Of a stretch of DNA of 64,000 nucleotides, positions 43,998 to 52,542 are shown one piece after another (the first letter of the stretch is position 1; every line of letters starts with the position of its first letter). Location: assembly GCA_016699675.1 (NCBI GenBank), contig CP064985.1:3472001-3536000 (forward strand), read 5' to 3'. Source of the stretch: Austwickia sp. Its GTDB lineage: Bacteria > Actinomycetota > Actinomycetes > Actinomycetales > Dermatophilaceae. The notes beneath the pieces were generated by a model. That model saw only the letters and a list, made by a program, of their open reading frames with translations, was not told where the DNA came from and made no database searches. The position numbers were made by a program, and so were the translations under genes.

Positions 43998-45844
43998 CCC
44001 ACCCGGCCGACCCCGGCGCGCCGGACCCCACGCGGGCGCTGGGCGGCGACGAGGACGGCGGGGCGCCGGGGGATCGCGTGCTGTCGGTGCGCGGGTTGAC
44101 CGTGCGGACCGCGGACGTCGAACTCGTGCACCCGGTGGACCTGGACATCGCTCGCGGCGAGCGGGTCGGGCTGATCGGGGAGTCCGGCAGCGGGAAGACG
44201 CTGACCGCCCTTGCCGTCATGGGCCTGCTGCCGGAGGGCCTCGAAGCGAGCGGCCGGGTCCGGGTACGGGGCGTGCGCGAGAACCTGTTGGAGCTGCCGG
44301 AGCGCACCCTGTCGCGGCTGCGCGGGTCGCGAATGGGGATGGTCTTCCAGGAGCCGCTGACCGCCCTCAATCCGACCATGCGGGTCGGCCGCCAGGTGGC
44401 GGAGGTCCTTCTGCTGCACCGCGACCGGGCGGCCCGCGTCGGTCAGGGAGAGGTGCTGGGTGAGGCCGGCCAGCCGGGCCGCGACGAGGGCGCGCCGGAC
44501 CCGGGTCGGACCGACCGCGCGGCGATCCGCGCGGAGGTGATCCGTCTCCTGGACGACGTTCGGTTGCCCGACCCCGAACAGGCCGCCCGCTCCTATCCCC
44601 ACCAGCTCTCCGGCGGCCAGCGCCAACGGGTGGTCCTGGCGATGGCCCTGGCGAACTCGCCCGACCTGCTCATCTGCGACGAGCCGACCACCGCCCTCGA
44701 CGTCACCGTCCAGGCGAACGTGCTCGACCTCATCGTGGCCGGAGTCGAGGCCCGCGACGCGGGGCTGCTGTTCATCAGCCACGACCTGGCTGTCATCGCG
44801 ACGGTGTGCGAGCGGGTGGCGGTGATGTACGACGGGCGGATCGTGGAGTCCGGGCCGGTGCGCCAGGTCCTGACCCAGCCGACGCATGCCTACACCCGCA
44901 AGCTGCTGGCCGCGTCGAGCCTGGCGGGGATCGAGGCCCGCGGCCGGCAGACCCAGGAGGCGCGGTCGGTGGCCCGGGGGTCGGCGGCGGAGCCGGACGC
45001 GCCGGTCATCGAGGTCCGCGGCGTCACCCGCGACTACAAGCGACCGCGGCGCAACCTCTTCGGCCCGGCGCCGATCGTGCACGCCCTGCGCGGGGTCGAC
45101 CTCACGATCCGCCGGGGCGAGCGGGTCGGGATCGTGGGCGAGTCGGGCTGCGGAAAGTCCACGCTGCTGCGCATCCTCGCCGGTCTCGACCAGCCGACCA
45201 CGGGGGAGGTCCGGGTGGCGGGCCGGCCGGTGTCCGGGCAGCCGGAGCGCCGGCTCGGGTTCCTGCGGCAAAGCCTGCAGATGGTCTTCCAGGACCCGAT
45301 GGGCTCCCTCGACCCGCGCATGCGGATCCACGCCTCGGTGCGCGAGCCGCTGCTCCTGCTGGGCCGAGACGACCACCGCGAGCGGGTCGCCCGGCTGCTG
45401 ACGTCGGTGGGCATCGACCCCGAGAACGCGCACCGCTACCCGCACCAGTTCTCCGGCGGCCAGCGGCAGCGCATCTCCATCGCCCGCGCCATCGGCCCGG
45501 AGCCCGACATCCTGCTGGCCGATGAGCCCGTCAGTGCGCTGGACGTGTCGGTCCGGGCGCAGGTGCTGGGCGTTCTCGCAGACCTCGTCGACGACCTCGA
45601 GCTGACGCTGGTGTTCGTGTCGCACGATCTGAGCGTTGTCAGAGCCGTCTGCGATCGTGTGGTGGTGATGAAGGCGGGGCTGATCGTCGAGGAGGGTCCG
45701 GTGGCGCAGGTCTACGGCGAGCCGACGGAGCCCTACACGCGCCGCCTCGTCGCGTCCATCCCCACGATCGAGCGGGCGCTGGCCGGTGTCTCGGCCGCCG
45801 ACCTCGCCGCGGCCCGGGCGCAGGAGCACCCGGGGGAGGCCTAG
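43994..45844 (+). CDS. fused double ABC ATPase (DppD-DppF-like)
   Basis: A 616-residue protein with two complete nucleotide-binding domains. Domain 1 (about residues 30-300): GESGSGKTLTAL, LSGGQRQRVVLAMALA, LLICDEPTTALD. Domain 2 (about 335-600): GESGCGKSTLLR, FSGGQRQRISIARAIG, ILLADEPVSALD. Both end in the oligopeptide-type C-terminal motif (PTHAYTRKLL and PTEPYTRRLV). One gene thus replaces separate DppD and DppF subunits, a common arrangement. An insert near residue 150 rich in Gly/Asp is not conserved. It ends with TAG one nt before the nuclease-helicase start. Confidence 0.95.
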   Translation: MTHPADPGAPDPTRALGGDEDGGAPGDRVLSVRGLTVRTADVELVHPVDLDIARGERVGLIGESGSGKTLTALAVMGLLPEGLEASGRVRVRGVRENLLELPERTLSRLRGSRMGMVFQEPLTALNPTMRVGRQVAEVLLLHRDRAARVGQGEVLGEAGQPGRDEGAPDPGRTDRAAIRAEVIRLLDDVRLPDPEQAARSYPHQLSGGQRQRVVLAMALANSPDLLICDEPTTALDVTVQANVLDLIVAGVEARDAGLLFISHDLAVIATVCERVAVMYDGRIVESGPVRQVLTQPTHAYTRKLLAASSLAGIEARGRQTQEARSVARGSAAEPDAPVIEVRGVTRDYKRPRRNLFGPAPIVHALRGVDLTIRRGERVGIVGESGCGKSTLLRILAGLDQPTTGEVRVAGRPVSGQPERRLGFLRQSLQMVFQDPMGSLDPRMRIHASVREPLLLLGRDDHRERVARLLTSVGIDPENAHRYPHQFSGGQRQRISIARAIGPEPDILLADEPVSALDVSVRAQVLGVLADLVDDLELTLVFVSHDLSVVRAVCDRVVVMKAGLIVEEGPVAQVYGEPTEPYTRRLVASIPTIERALAGVSAADLAAARAQEHPGEA

Positions 45845-45845
45845 C

Positions 45846-48800
45846 GTGCATCGGGCCGAGGATCGCCTGGTCCTGTCGCCCACCGACCTCGCGCGGTTCC
45901 TGGGCTGCGCCCACGCGAGCGCGTTGGACCTGCAGGTGGCGCTGGGGCGGCGCGGGCGGCCGGCCGACGGCGTGGATGAGCACCTGGAGTTCATCGCCGC
46001 CCGGGGGCTGGCCCACGAACGGGCCTACCTGGACCGGCTGCGGGAGGCCGGCCGCCGGGTGGTCGCCATGGGCCGGACCGCGGACCCGGCGCTGGCCGAG
46101 GCCTCGACGGTCGCCGCGATGCGGGCCGGGGCCGACGTCATCTACCAGGGCACGCTCTTCGACGGGACCTGGCTCGGCTACGCCGACTTCCTGGTCCGGC
46201 GCGAGTTGGCGCCGGCGGAGCCGCGCTCGGCGTACGGCGACTGGGCCTACGACCTCGTCGACACCAAGCTGGCGCGGCACCTGTCGGCGGCGGCGCTGCT
46301 CCAGCTGGCGACCTACGCCAAGCGACTGGAGGTGCTGCAGGGCGTCCCGCCGCAACGGCTGGTCGTCGTGACGGGGGACGGGGCGGAGCGGTCCTGGCGG
46401 CTCGCGGACGTGACGGCGTACGCCGCGCGCGCCCGCGCCGGGCTCGAATGGTTCGTGGGCGCGTCGGCCGCGGGGGCGGACGAGGCGGCGACCGAACCCG
46501 TCCCGGTGCCGGCGTGCTCGCGGTGTCGCTGGCAGGGCGAGTGCGGGGACTCCTGGGCCGCCGCCGACGACCTCAGCCTGGTGGCCGGCATGCGGCACCG
46601 GCATCGGATGGCGCTGCGCGCGGCGGACATCGCCGACGTGGCGGCGCTGGCGGGGGCCGGCGACGACGTACCGGCTGGGCTGTCCCGGGCGACGTACGAG
46701 AAGCTGCGCCGCCAGGCCCGCCTGCAGGTGGCGGAGCGGGAAGGGGATCGGGCGCGGTACGAGCTGCTGCCCTACGTCCCCGGCCGCGGGCTGGCCCAGC
46801 TGCCCGAGCCCGATGCGGGAGACCTCTACCTCGACTTCGAGGGCGACCCGTTCGCGGGCGACGGGACGGGGCGTGAATATCTCGCCGGGGTGCTGGATCG
46901 GCGCGACCGGTTCCACACCTGGTGGGCGCACGACGCGGCGGCCGAGGCGCGCCTGGTCGAGGACCTGCTGACGTTCCTCGTCGCGCGCTGGCGGGAGCGC
47001 CCGGACATGCACGTCTACCACTACGCGCCCTACGAGACCGCGGCGCTGAAGCGGCTCACCGGCCGTTACGGGGTGGCGGAGGCCGAGCTCGACGCGCTGC
47101 TGCGCGGCGGGCGGTTCGTGGACCTGTACGGCGTCGTCAAGCAGGGCGTGCTGATCGGGAAGTCGTCGTACTCGATCAAGAAGCTGGAAGACCTCTACTG
47201 GGGCCACATTCGGCACGGCGAGGGCGACGAGGTCGCCGACGCGATGAGCTCGGTGGTGGAGTACGAACGCTGGCTCGAGGGCGGCGACGACGACATCCTG
47301 CGGCGGATTGCCGACTACAACCGCGAGGACGTGCGGTCCACGCTGGCGCTGCACGACTGGCTGGAGGACCGGCGCACCGAGCTGGCGCTGGACCTGGCCG
47401 CGCGGGGTTCCGGGGCGGGCGGCCTGCTGCTGCCCCGCCCGGCGGGCACGCCGTTCGCGGAGGCGGCGGAGGGCGAGGCCGCGGCGGCGGAGCGCGAGCT
47501 GGCCGAGCGGCTGCTGGCGCAGGGGCACGAGCTGTTCGCCGGGCTCGTCGGCTGGCACCGCCGCGAGGACCGTCCCGAGTGGTGGGACTTCTTCCGGCGC
47601 GCGGACCTGGCCGACGACGACCTCGTCGACGACGGCGTGGCCCTGGGCCGGGTGGGGGAGCCGGTCGCGGCGGGGGAGAAGCTGGGGAAGTCGGGCAAGC
47701 CGACGTCGCGGCTGTGGCGCTACGCGTTTCCGCCGCAGGCGTGCCGGCTCGAGGTCGGCAAGGGCGCCCACGACGTCGACACGCGGGAGTCGTGCGGGAC
47801 TGTGGCCTCGGTGGATGTCGAGGCGGGGGAGGTCATCCTCTCCCGCGGTGTCAAGCACGCGGCGGCCGAGCCGCGCGGGATCATGCCGCCGGGCCCGCTC
47901 GACAACAAGGTGGTGCGGGGGGCGTTGGCCCGACAGGCGGAGACGCTCCTGGCCGGGGGCTCCTCGGCCGGGACGGCGTTGGTGGAGCGGCGGGTGCCGG
48001 GGTCGGCGCTGGGGTTGCGGCCGGGGGAGACGCCGGCCGAGGCCGTGGTGCGGGTGGGTCTGGGGCTGGCCGGCGAGGTGCTCGCGGTGCAGGGGCCGCC
48101 GGGGGCGGGCAAGACGTACGCCGCGAGCCGCCTGATTCGGGCGCTCCTGGACGCGGGGCGCCGGGTCGGGGTGACGGCCCAGTCGCACGCGGTGATCCGC
48201 AACCTGCTCGACGAGGTGGGTCGCCCGGCGCTGCACAAGGTGAGCGGTGAGCCGGCCGAGCCGACGCTGCTCGACGCGGCGGGTCAGGGTGGCGGGGTCC
48301 GCGAGGTCGCGGACAACGCCGAGGTCGCTGCGGGGCTGGCCGACGGGTCGGCGCGCCTGGTCGGCGGCACGGCATGGCTGTGGGCCCGGCCGGAGCTGGC
48401 GGAGTCGCTGGACGTGCTCGTGATCGACGAGGCTGGGCAGTTCTCGCTGGCCAATGCCGTGGCCGTGGGCGGGGCGGCCAGGTCGCTGGTGCTGCTCGGG
48501 GATCCGCAACAGCTCACCCAGCCCACGAAGGCCGAGCATCCCTACGGGGCGGGGGTGTCGGCGCTGGCGCACCTCATCGGGGACCACGACGTGATCCCGG
48601 CCGATCGGGGGCTGTTCCTGGACGTGACGTACCGGATGCATCCGGCCATCACCGAGCTGGTCTCCACGCTGAGCTACGACGGTCGGCTGCGGTCGGCGCC
48701 CGGGCGGGAGCGCCAGCTCATCGAGCTCGCCGACGGACATTGGGTCGGCCTGGCCGGTTCGGGGCTGCGGTGCGTGCCGGTGCCGCACGAGGGCAACGTG

Positions 48801-49256
48801 GCCGACAGCGCCGAGGAGGCGGTGGTCGTGGGGGCGCTGGTGCGTGAGCTTCTGGAGGGTCGGTGGGTGGACTGCGACGGCGTACGGCGCGCGATGACCC
48901 CCGCGGACGTGCTGGTCGTGGCGCCGTACAACGCGCACGTCGACCGGCTGGCCGCGGCCGTCCCCGAGGGGGTCCGGGTGGGCACCGTCGACCGGTTCCA
49001 GGGGCAGCAGGCGCCCGCCGTGATCTACGCGACGGGCAGCTCGAGCGCGGCGGAGGCGCCGCGGGGGCTGTCCTTCCTGTACGACGTGCACCGGCTCAAC
49101 GTGGCGATCTCGCGAGCGAAGGCGCTGGCGGTCTGGGTGGGCTCGCCGGCGCTCCTCGACGCGGCGGCATCGACCCCCGAACAGGTGCGGCTGGTCAACG
49201 CCCTGTGCGCGTTCGCCGACGCGGCGCGCCCTGTGCCGCTGGCGGTGTCATGTTGA
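45846..49256 (+). CDS. TM0106-type RecB-like nuclease fused to SF1 helicase
   Basis: A 1136-residue protein. The N-terminus is a RecB/Cas4-like nuclease: catalytic Asp139 and Lys141 in DLVDTKLARH, and four cysteines placed as in Fe-S nucleases (Cys21, then Cys224, Cys227, Cys233 in CSRCRWQGEC). Next comes an RNase H-like domain (LYLDFEGDPFAGDG, YHYAPYETAALKRL). From about residue 745 follows a DNA2/UPF1-type helicase: Walker A GPPGAGKT (Lys756), VIDEAGQF, LLGDPQQLTQP, and the final VDRFQGQQAPAVIYATG. It probably acts in DNA repair; the exact substrate is unknown. The GTG start lies one nt after the ABC ATPase stop, so it is probably co-transcribed with a transport operon, which looks accidental. 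Confidence 0.92.
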   Translation: MHRAEDRLVLSPTDLARFLGCAHASALDLQVALGRRGRPADGVDEHLEFIAARGLAHERAYLDRLREAGRRVVAMGRTADPALAEASTVAAMRAGADVIYQGTLFDGTWLGYADFLVRRELAPAEPRSAYGDWAYDLVDTKLARHLSAAALLQLATYAKRLEVLQGVPPQRLVVVTGDGAERSWRLADVTAYAARARAGLEWFVGASAAGADEAATEPVPVPACSRCRWQGECGDSWAAADDLSLVAGMRHRHRMALRAADIADVAALAGAGDDVPAGLSRATYEKLRRQARLQVAEREGDRARYELLPYVPGRGLAQLPEPDAGDLYLDFEGDPFAGDGTGREYLAGVLDRRDRFHTWWAHDAAAEARLVEDLLTFLVARWRERPDMHVYHYAPYETAALKRLTGRYGVAEAELDALLRGGRFVDLYGVVKQGVLIGKSSYSIKKLEDLYWGHIRHGEGDEVADAMSSVVEYERWLEGGDDDILRRIADYNREDVRSTLALHDWLEDRRTELALDLAARGSGAGGLLLPRPAGTPFAEAAEGEAAAAERELAERLLAQGHELFAGLVGWHRREDRPEWWDFFRRADLADDDLVDDGVALGRVGEPVAAGEKLGKSGKPTSRLWRYAFPPQACRLEVGKGAHDVDTRESCGTVASVDVEAGEVILSRGVKHAAAEPRGIMPPGPLDNKVVRGALARQAETLLAGGSSAGTALVERRVPGSALGLRPGETPAEAVVRVGLGLAGEVLAVQGPPGAGKTYAASRLIRALLDAGRRVGVTAQSHAVIRNLLDEVGRPALHKVSGEPAEPTLLDAAGQGGGVREVADNAEVAAGLADGSARLVGGTAWLWARPELAESLDVLVIDEAGQFSLANAVAVGGAARSLVLLGDPQQLTQPTKAEHPYGAGVSALAHLIGDHDVIPADRGLFLDVTYRMHPAITELVSTLSYDGRLRSAPGRERQLIELADGHWVGLAGSGLRCVPVPHEGNVADSAEEAVVVGALVRELLEGRWVDCDGVRRAMTPADVLVVAPYNAHVDRLAAAVPEGVRVGTVDRFQGQQAPAVIYATGSSSAAEAPRGLSFLYDVHRLNVAISRAKALAVWVGSPALLDAAASTPEQVRLVNALCAFADAARPVPLAVSC

Positions 49257-49354
49257 TCCAGGAGGAAGAAGGCGAGCGTTCTCTCCACGGGCGACGATTT
49301 CGCGCAGACGGACATCCGTTCCGCGCGCCGTGGATTCGATCGATGCCGCGATGA

Positions 49355-49552
49355 CAGCCACACCCGAAGCGCCCATTCGGCGAGCCACGACTCATGACGC
49401 GGCTGTCCGCCCGGGCCGAGCGGGCCATCGAGATGCACATCAACGTGGATGAGATCGACGTGGCCACCCGCCGGTTCTACGAACGGCACGGCTTCGTCAA
49501 CATGGAACCCGACACGACGTACCGGATGCTCTGCTACCTGCGCGCGCTCTGA
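49355..49552 (+). pseudogene. GNAT acetyltransferase C-terminal remnant
   Basis: The frame reads FGEPRLMTRLSARAERAIEM then HINVDEIDVATRRFYERHGFVN, the last beta-strand and FYERHGF signature of GNAT acetyltransferases. The acetyl-CoA loop (R/Q-x-x-G-x-G/A) and everything N-terminal are missing, with a TGA directly upstream. From the ATG at 49394 it would give 52 residues. It looks like a decayed end of a larger gene lying in the gap between the helicase and metY. Confidence 0.7.
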
Positions 49553-49622
49553 GCGACCTCGGCTCGCATTGACGATCGTCCGAGAGCTGAGATGCAGGGC
49601 TCACATCACGGATCGTTCTGGC

Positions 49623-49755
49623 TATCCTCACGGCAGGTCATGAGTGCCAGCGCCAAGCCCCGGCTCGCTGGCCGGCAACCCTCCCGCCGCGGCGGGGTGC
49701 CCCGGGTGAGGACCAGGCGACCCGCCGGCAGGTGGCGGGGAGCAAGCGCGGGGCG
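49623..49755 (+). promoter_or_regulatory. SAM-IV-type S-adenosylmethionine riboswitch with -10 box
   Basis: A -10-like TATCCT (49623-49628) is followed by GGTCATGAGTGCCAGCG (from 49636), then CCGGCTCGCTGGCCGGCAAC (49660-49679) and GGTGCCCCGGGTGAGGACC, closing helix P1 (GGTC 49636-49639 with GACC 49711-49714). These blocks match the SAM-I/SAM-IV core, and the actinobacterial setting with extra 3' hairpins (to about 49755) fits SAM-IV. It lies 84 nt before metY and should turn it off when SAM is plentiful. Confidence 0.85.
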
Positions 49756-49838
49756 TCGTGACGCACCCGGCACCATCACCTCGCGGTGCAACTCGCCCGA
49801 GCAAGGCAGTTGCGCCGCCGTACGACAAGGAGCGCGCG

Positions 49839-51158
49839 ATGAGCGACACCAGCGACTGGGCCTTCGAGACCCGCCAGATCCACGCCGGCCAGCTGCCCGA
49901 CGCCGCCACCGGCGCGCGGGCCCTGCCGATCTACCAGACCACGAGCTACGTCTTCGGGGACTCCGAGACCGCGGCGGCTCGCTTCGCGTTGACGGATCTG
50001 GGCCCGATCTACACGCGGCTGGGCAACCCCACGACCGAGGTCGTGGAGAACCGGTTGGCTTCCCTGGAAGGTGGCGTCGGGGCGCTGCTGCTGGCCAGCG
50101 GCATGGCCGCCACGACGTACGCCATCCTCAACGTCGCCCAGGCCGGCGACCACGTGGTGAGCGGTGCGGCGCTGTACGGCGGGACGTACAACCTGCTCAA
50201 GTACACGCTGCCGCGGCTCGGCATCGAGACGACGTTCGTGCAGAACCAGGCGGACCTGGACGAGTGGCGCCGCGCGCTGCGGCCGAACACCAAGATCCTG
50301 TTCGGCGAGACCATCTCCAACCCCGACCAGCAGGTGCTCGACATCGCGGGAGTCGCCGGGGTCGCCCACGAGGCCGGGGTGCCGCTGTTCGTGGACAACA
50401 CGGTGGCGACGCCGTACCTCATCCGGCCCCTCGCGCATGGCGCCGACGTCGTGATCCACTCGGCGACAAAGTACTTGGGCGGACACGGTACGGCGATCGT
50501 CGGCGCCTTGGTCGACGGCGGCACCTTCGACTACGGCGCCGAGCCGGCGAAGTTCCCGCAGTTCAACACGCCGAGCGAGAGCTACCACGGGCTGGTCTAC
50601 GCGCGGGATCTGGGCGTCGGGTCGGCGTTTGGAGCTAACTTGAGCTTCATCTTGAAGGCTCGGGTCGACCTTCTCCGGGACACGGGTGCGGCAGTGTCGC
50701 CGTTCAACGCGTTCCTGCTGGCCCAAGGCCTGGAGACGCTGTCGCTGCGGATGGAGCGGCACGTCGAGAACACCCGCCGCGTGGTGGACTTCCTCACCGC
50801 CCACCCGCAGGTGGAGTCCGTGAACTACGCCTCCCAGGAAGGGAATCGGGACTTCGAGCGCGCTCAGCGGTACTGCCCGAAGGGCTCCGGCGCGGTGTTC
50901 AGCTTCGAGATCGCCGGCGGGATCGAGGCCGGCCGCAAGTTCGTCGACGCGCTGGAACTGCACAGCCACGTGGCCAACATCGGCGACGTGCGCTCGCTGG
51001 TCATCCACCCCGCGTCAACCACGCATAGCCAGGGCAGCGACGCCGACCGGCTCGGCGCCGGTGTGACCCCGGGTCTCGTCCGGCTGGCGGTCGGCATCGA
51101 GCACATCGATGACATCCTCGCCGACCTGGAGAAGGGCTTCGCGGCGGCAAAGGCCTAA
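49839..51158 (+). CDS. metY: O-acetylhomoserine (thiol)-lyase
   Basis: A 439-residue Cys/Met-metabolism PLP enzyme that makes homocysteine from O-acetylhomoserine and sulfide. The PLP lysine is Lys211 in SATKYLGGHGT; other family stretches are YQTTSYVFGDSETAAARFAL and NIGDVRSLVIHPASTTH. It opens DWAFETRQIHAGQ as in the MetY branch. The ATG at 49839 has AAGGAGCGCGCG upstream; a longer GTG start at 49758 would lie in the riboswitch tail and is rejected. The SAM-IV-type riboswitch upstream supports a methionine-pathway role. The partner metX is not in the window. Confidence 0.96.
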   Translation: MSDTSDWAFETRQIHAGQLPDAATGARALPIYQTTSYVFGDSETAAARFALTDLGPIYTRLGNPTTEVVENRLASLEGGVGALLLASGMAATTYAILNVAQAGDHVVSGAALYGGTYNLLKYTLPRLGIETTFVQNQADLDEWRRALRPNTKILFGETISNPDQQVLDIAGVAGVAHEAGVPLFVDNTVATPYLIRPLAHGADVVIHSATKYLGGHGTAIVGALVDGGTFDYGAEPAKFPQFNTPSESYHGLVYARDLGVGSAFGANLSFILKARVDLLRDTGAAVSPFNAFLLAQGLETLSLRMERHVENTRRVVDFLTAHPQVESVNYASQEGNRDFERAQRYCPKGSGAVFSFEIAGGIEAGRKFVDALELHSHVANIGDVRSLVIHPASTTHSQGSDADRLGAGVTPGLVRLAVGIEHIDDILADLEKGFAAAKA

Positions 51159-51215
51159 CCGGCGGCGCAGAGCTAACCGCGGACGAAGGGCTCACCCCCT
51201 ACGAAGGGCTCAGAA

Positions 51216-51277
51216 CGACCGTTCGTGACCTGCGCTTTGGGTGCCATGGCACCCTTTGCCCTGGTCACGAACGGTCG
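51216..51277 (-). repeat. 62-bp palindromic dispersed element, copy 1 (intergenic)
   Basis: Outer arms 51216-51230 and 51263-51277 (CGACCGTTCGTGACC and its exact complement, 15 bp) enclose a central perfect 16-bp palindrome GGGTGCCATGGCACCC (51239-51254) and two 8-nt spacers. It lies 57 nt after metY, between metY and the convergent VapC gene, so it may also stop transcription from both sides. Read on the minus strand it matches copy 2 at 58724-58786 at about 58 of 63 positions. Confidence 0.93.
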
Positions 51278-51293
51278 GCTCTATCGCTCGCGA

Positions 51294-51707
51294 TCAGGTT
51301 GGCGGCTCGACGGTCATGCCCAGGGCGCGGGCGGCGCCGGCGAGTCTCGCGTCATAGGTGAACATGACGTCCGCCCCAACGGTGACTGCCGTCGCGAGAT
51401 GGATCGCATCGAGGGAGCGCAGCTCGTCCGGCCCGATGGCCTTGGCCACGCAGATGACTCCCTCGTCGATCGGCGCCTCGCTCACTCCCGACAGCGCCCG
51501 CATGGGGTCGGCAGCCTCCGGACCGCCGCCCTCGCGGCGCCAGCGGGCGCGAGCGGCGCGGGAGGCCTCGACCACGGTTAGGCGGGACGTTAAGAGGTCG
51601 TCCCCGTCCCGGTGGTGGCGTGCGAACGTCTCCTCGGTGAGCGCAGTGACGGTCTCGCTAAAGATCCGCGGCAGCACCGCTGAGGTGTCGACGTAGACCC
51701 GGGCCAT
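51294..51707 (-). CDS. vapC: PIN-domain VapC-type toxin
   Basis: A 137-residue PIN-domain ribonuclease of VapC type. The acidic residues are placed as expected: Asp8 in MARVYVDTSAVL, Glu in TVVEASRAARARW, Asp in LRSLDAIHLATA and Asp in FTYDARLAGAARALG. VapC toxins cleave tRNA or rRNA when freed from their antitoxin. The ATG at 51707 is one nt after the antitoxin stop, giving the usual antitoxin-toxin order on the minus strand. Confidence 0.9.
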   Translation of the reverse strand: MARVYVDTSAVLPRIFSETVTALTEETFARHHRDGDDLLTSRLTVVEASRAARARWRREGGGPEAADPMRALSGVSEAPIDEGVICVAKAIGPDELRSLDAIHLATAVTVGADVMFTYDARLAGAARALGMTVEPPT

Positions 51708-51708
51708 G

Positions 51709-51963
51709 TCAGAAGCGGTCCTCTCGGTCGAGGAGCTCGAGCGAACTTGTGACGCCCGGTGGCAGCGGCAGGAGCGGACCCGGCTCCATGTAGGGAATGC
51801 GAGGCGGTGGCAAGGGTGGCTTGTAGCTGCGCGGTGGGACGGCGAGACCGAGCGCGATCTCGATGGCCTCCTGGGCGATCTGCTGCTGGCTCCGGCCCTG
51901 CTCCGCCGAGGCTCGACGGAGCGCCTCGGCGGTCTCCGGCTTCAAGCGCAGGTTCATGGCCAT
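51709..51963 (-). CDS. vapB: RHH-type antitoxin of the first VapBC module
   Basis: An 84-residue protein with a ribbon-helix-helix DNA-binding N-terminus (MNLRLKPETAEALRRASAEQ, then GRSQQQIAQEAIEIAL) and a Pro-rich C-terminus that should wrap the toxin. The start at 51963 (or the ATG two codons later) lies five nt after TACCAT, a -10-like box, so it is probably leaderless. It precedes its toxin by one nt. Such antitoxins usually repress their own operon; no clear operator repeat is visible beyond the promoter. Confidence 0.83.
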   Translation of the reverse strand: MAMNLRLKPETAEALRRASAEQGRSQQQIAQEAIEIALGLAVPPRSYKPPLPPPRIPYMEPGPLLPLPPGVTSSLELLDREDRF

Positions 51964-52005
51964 AAGAAATGGTACCGCGTGGCACCACTCGGTGCTCAAG
52001 GTGTT

Positions 52006-52485
52006 TCAGGCATGACCCGCCTCCGGGCTGATCACTCCGGGGCTCTGGTCAATCATGGGCAGCGTCGAGAGGCCATCGAGGAAGGCCAGCACGACATCGC
52101 GCTCGCCCGGGCCGAGTGCGCACGCCAGCGCCCGGATCTCCTCCAACAGCGGCCCGAAGCTGGCGACGCCCGAGGCCGCGGCGGCCTTGGTCACTTCGAT
52201 GAGCACGCGGCGACGGTCGCCGGGGTCGGCGCCGCGCCGGACGAGCCCACGCCGTTCGAGGCGGTCGATGACCTGGGTCGTCGACGCGGACGCGAGCCCC
52301 AGCTCCCGACCGAGCGTGCCGGGGGTCGCGGCCTCCCCGGCGCGGCGCAGGTCGTTGAGTGCGATGAGGGCGCGGATGTCGGTGAGGTTCATGCCGTGCT
52401 CGCGGGCGAAGGCGGCGCCCTGAGTGCTCAGGTGGACGACCGCACGGCGTACGGCGGTCACGATCTCGCCGGGTGACGCAGTCAT
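52006..52485 (-). CDS. MarR family transcriptional regulator
   Basis: A 159-residue MarR-type winged-helix regulator. The DNA-binding core reads TPGTLGRELGLASASTTQVIDRLERRGLVRRGADPGDRRRVLIEVT, with the wing motif DPGDRRR, flanked by dimerisation helices. The ATG at 52485 is chosen by helix length; longer frames are shadows of the divergent gene. An inverted repeat TCTCG-N5-CGAGA lies 17 nt upstream, between it and the divergent MDMPI-type gene. It likely controls both. Confidence 0.92.
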   Translation of the reverse strand: MTASPGEIVTAVRRAVVHLSTQGAAFAREHGMNLTDIRALIALNDLRRAGEAATPGTLGRELGLASASTTQVIDRLERRGLVRRGADPGDRRRVLIEVTKAAAASGVASFGPLLEEIRALACALGPGERDVVLAFLDGLSTLPMIDQSPGVISPEAGHA

Positions 52486-52501
52486 GGCATCCAGAGTAAT
52501 C

Positions 52502-52516
52502 TCTCGTTGAGCGAGA
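52502..52516. promoter_or_regulatory. MarR operator candidate
   Basis: TCTCG-TTGAG-CGAGA, a perfect 5-5-5 inverted repeat in the 57-nt gap between the divergent marR-type and MDMPI-type genes, a form common among MarR sites. Confidence 0.65.
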
Positions 52517-52542
52517 TAGGTGCCTGACGAGAGGAATCCCTC

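Noticed and set aside
49352..49552. Functional GNAT enzyme
   Set aside because: The acetyl-CoA binding loop and the first half of the fold are absent; only the last strand and helix remain.
49758..49838. Longer MetY start at GTG 49758
   Set aside because: It lies in the riboswitch region and has no ribosome site; ATG 49839 has AAGGAG at proper spacing.
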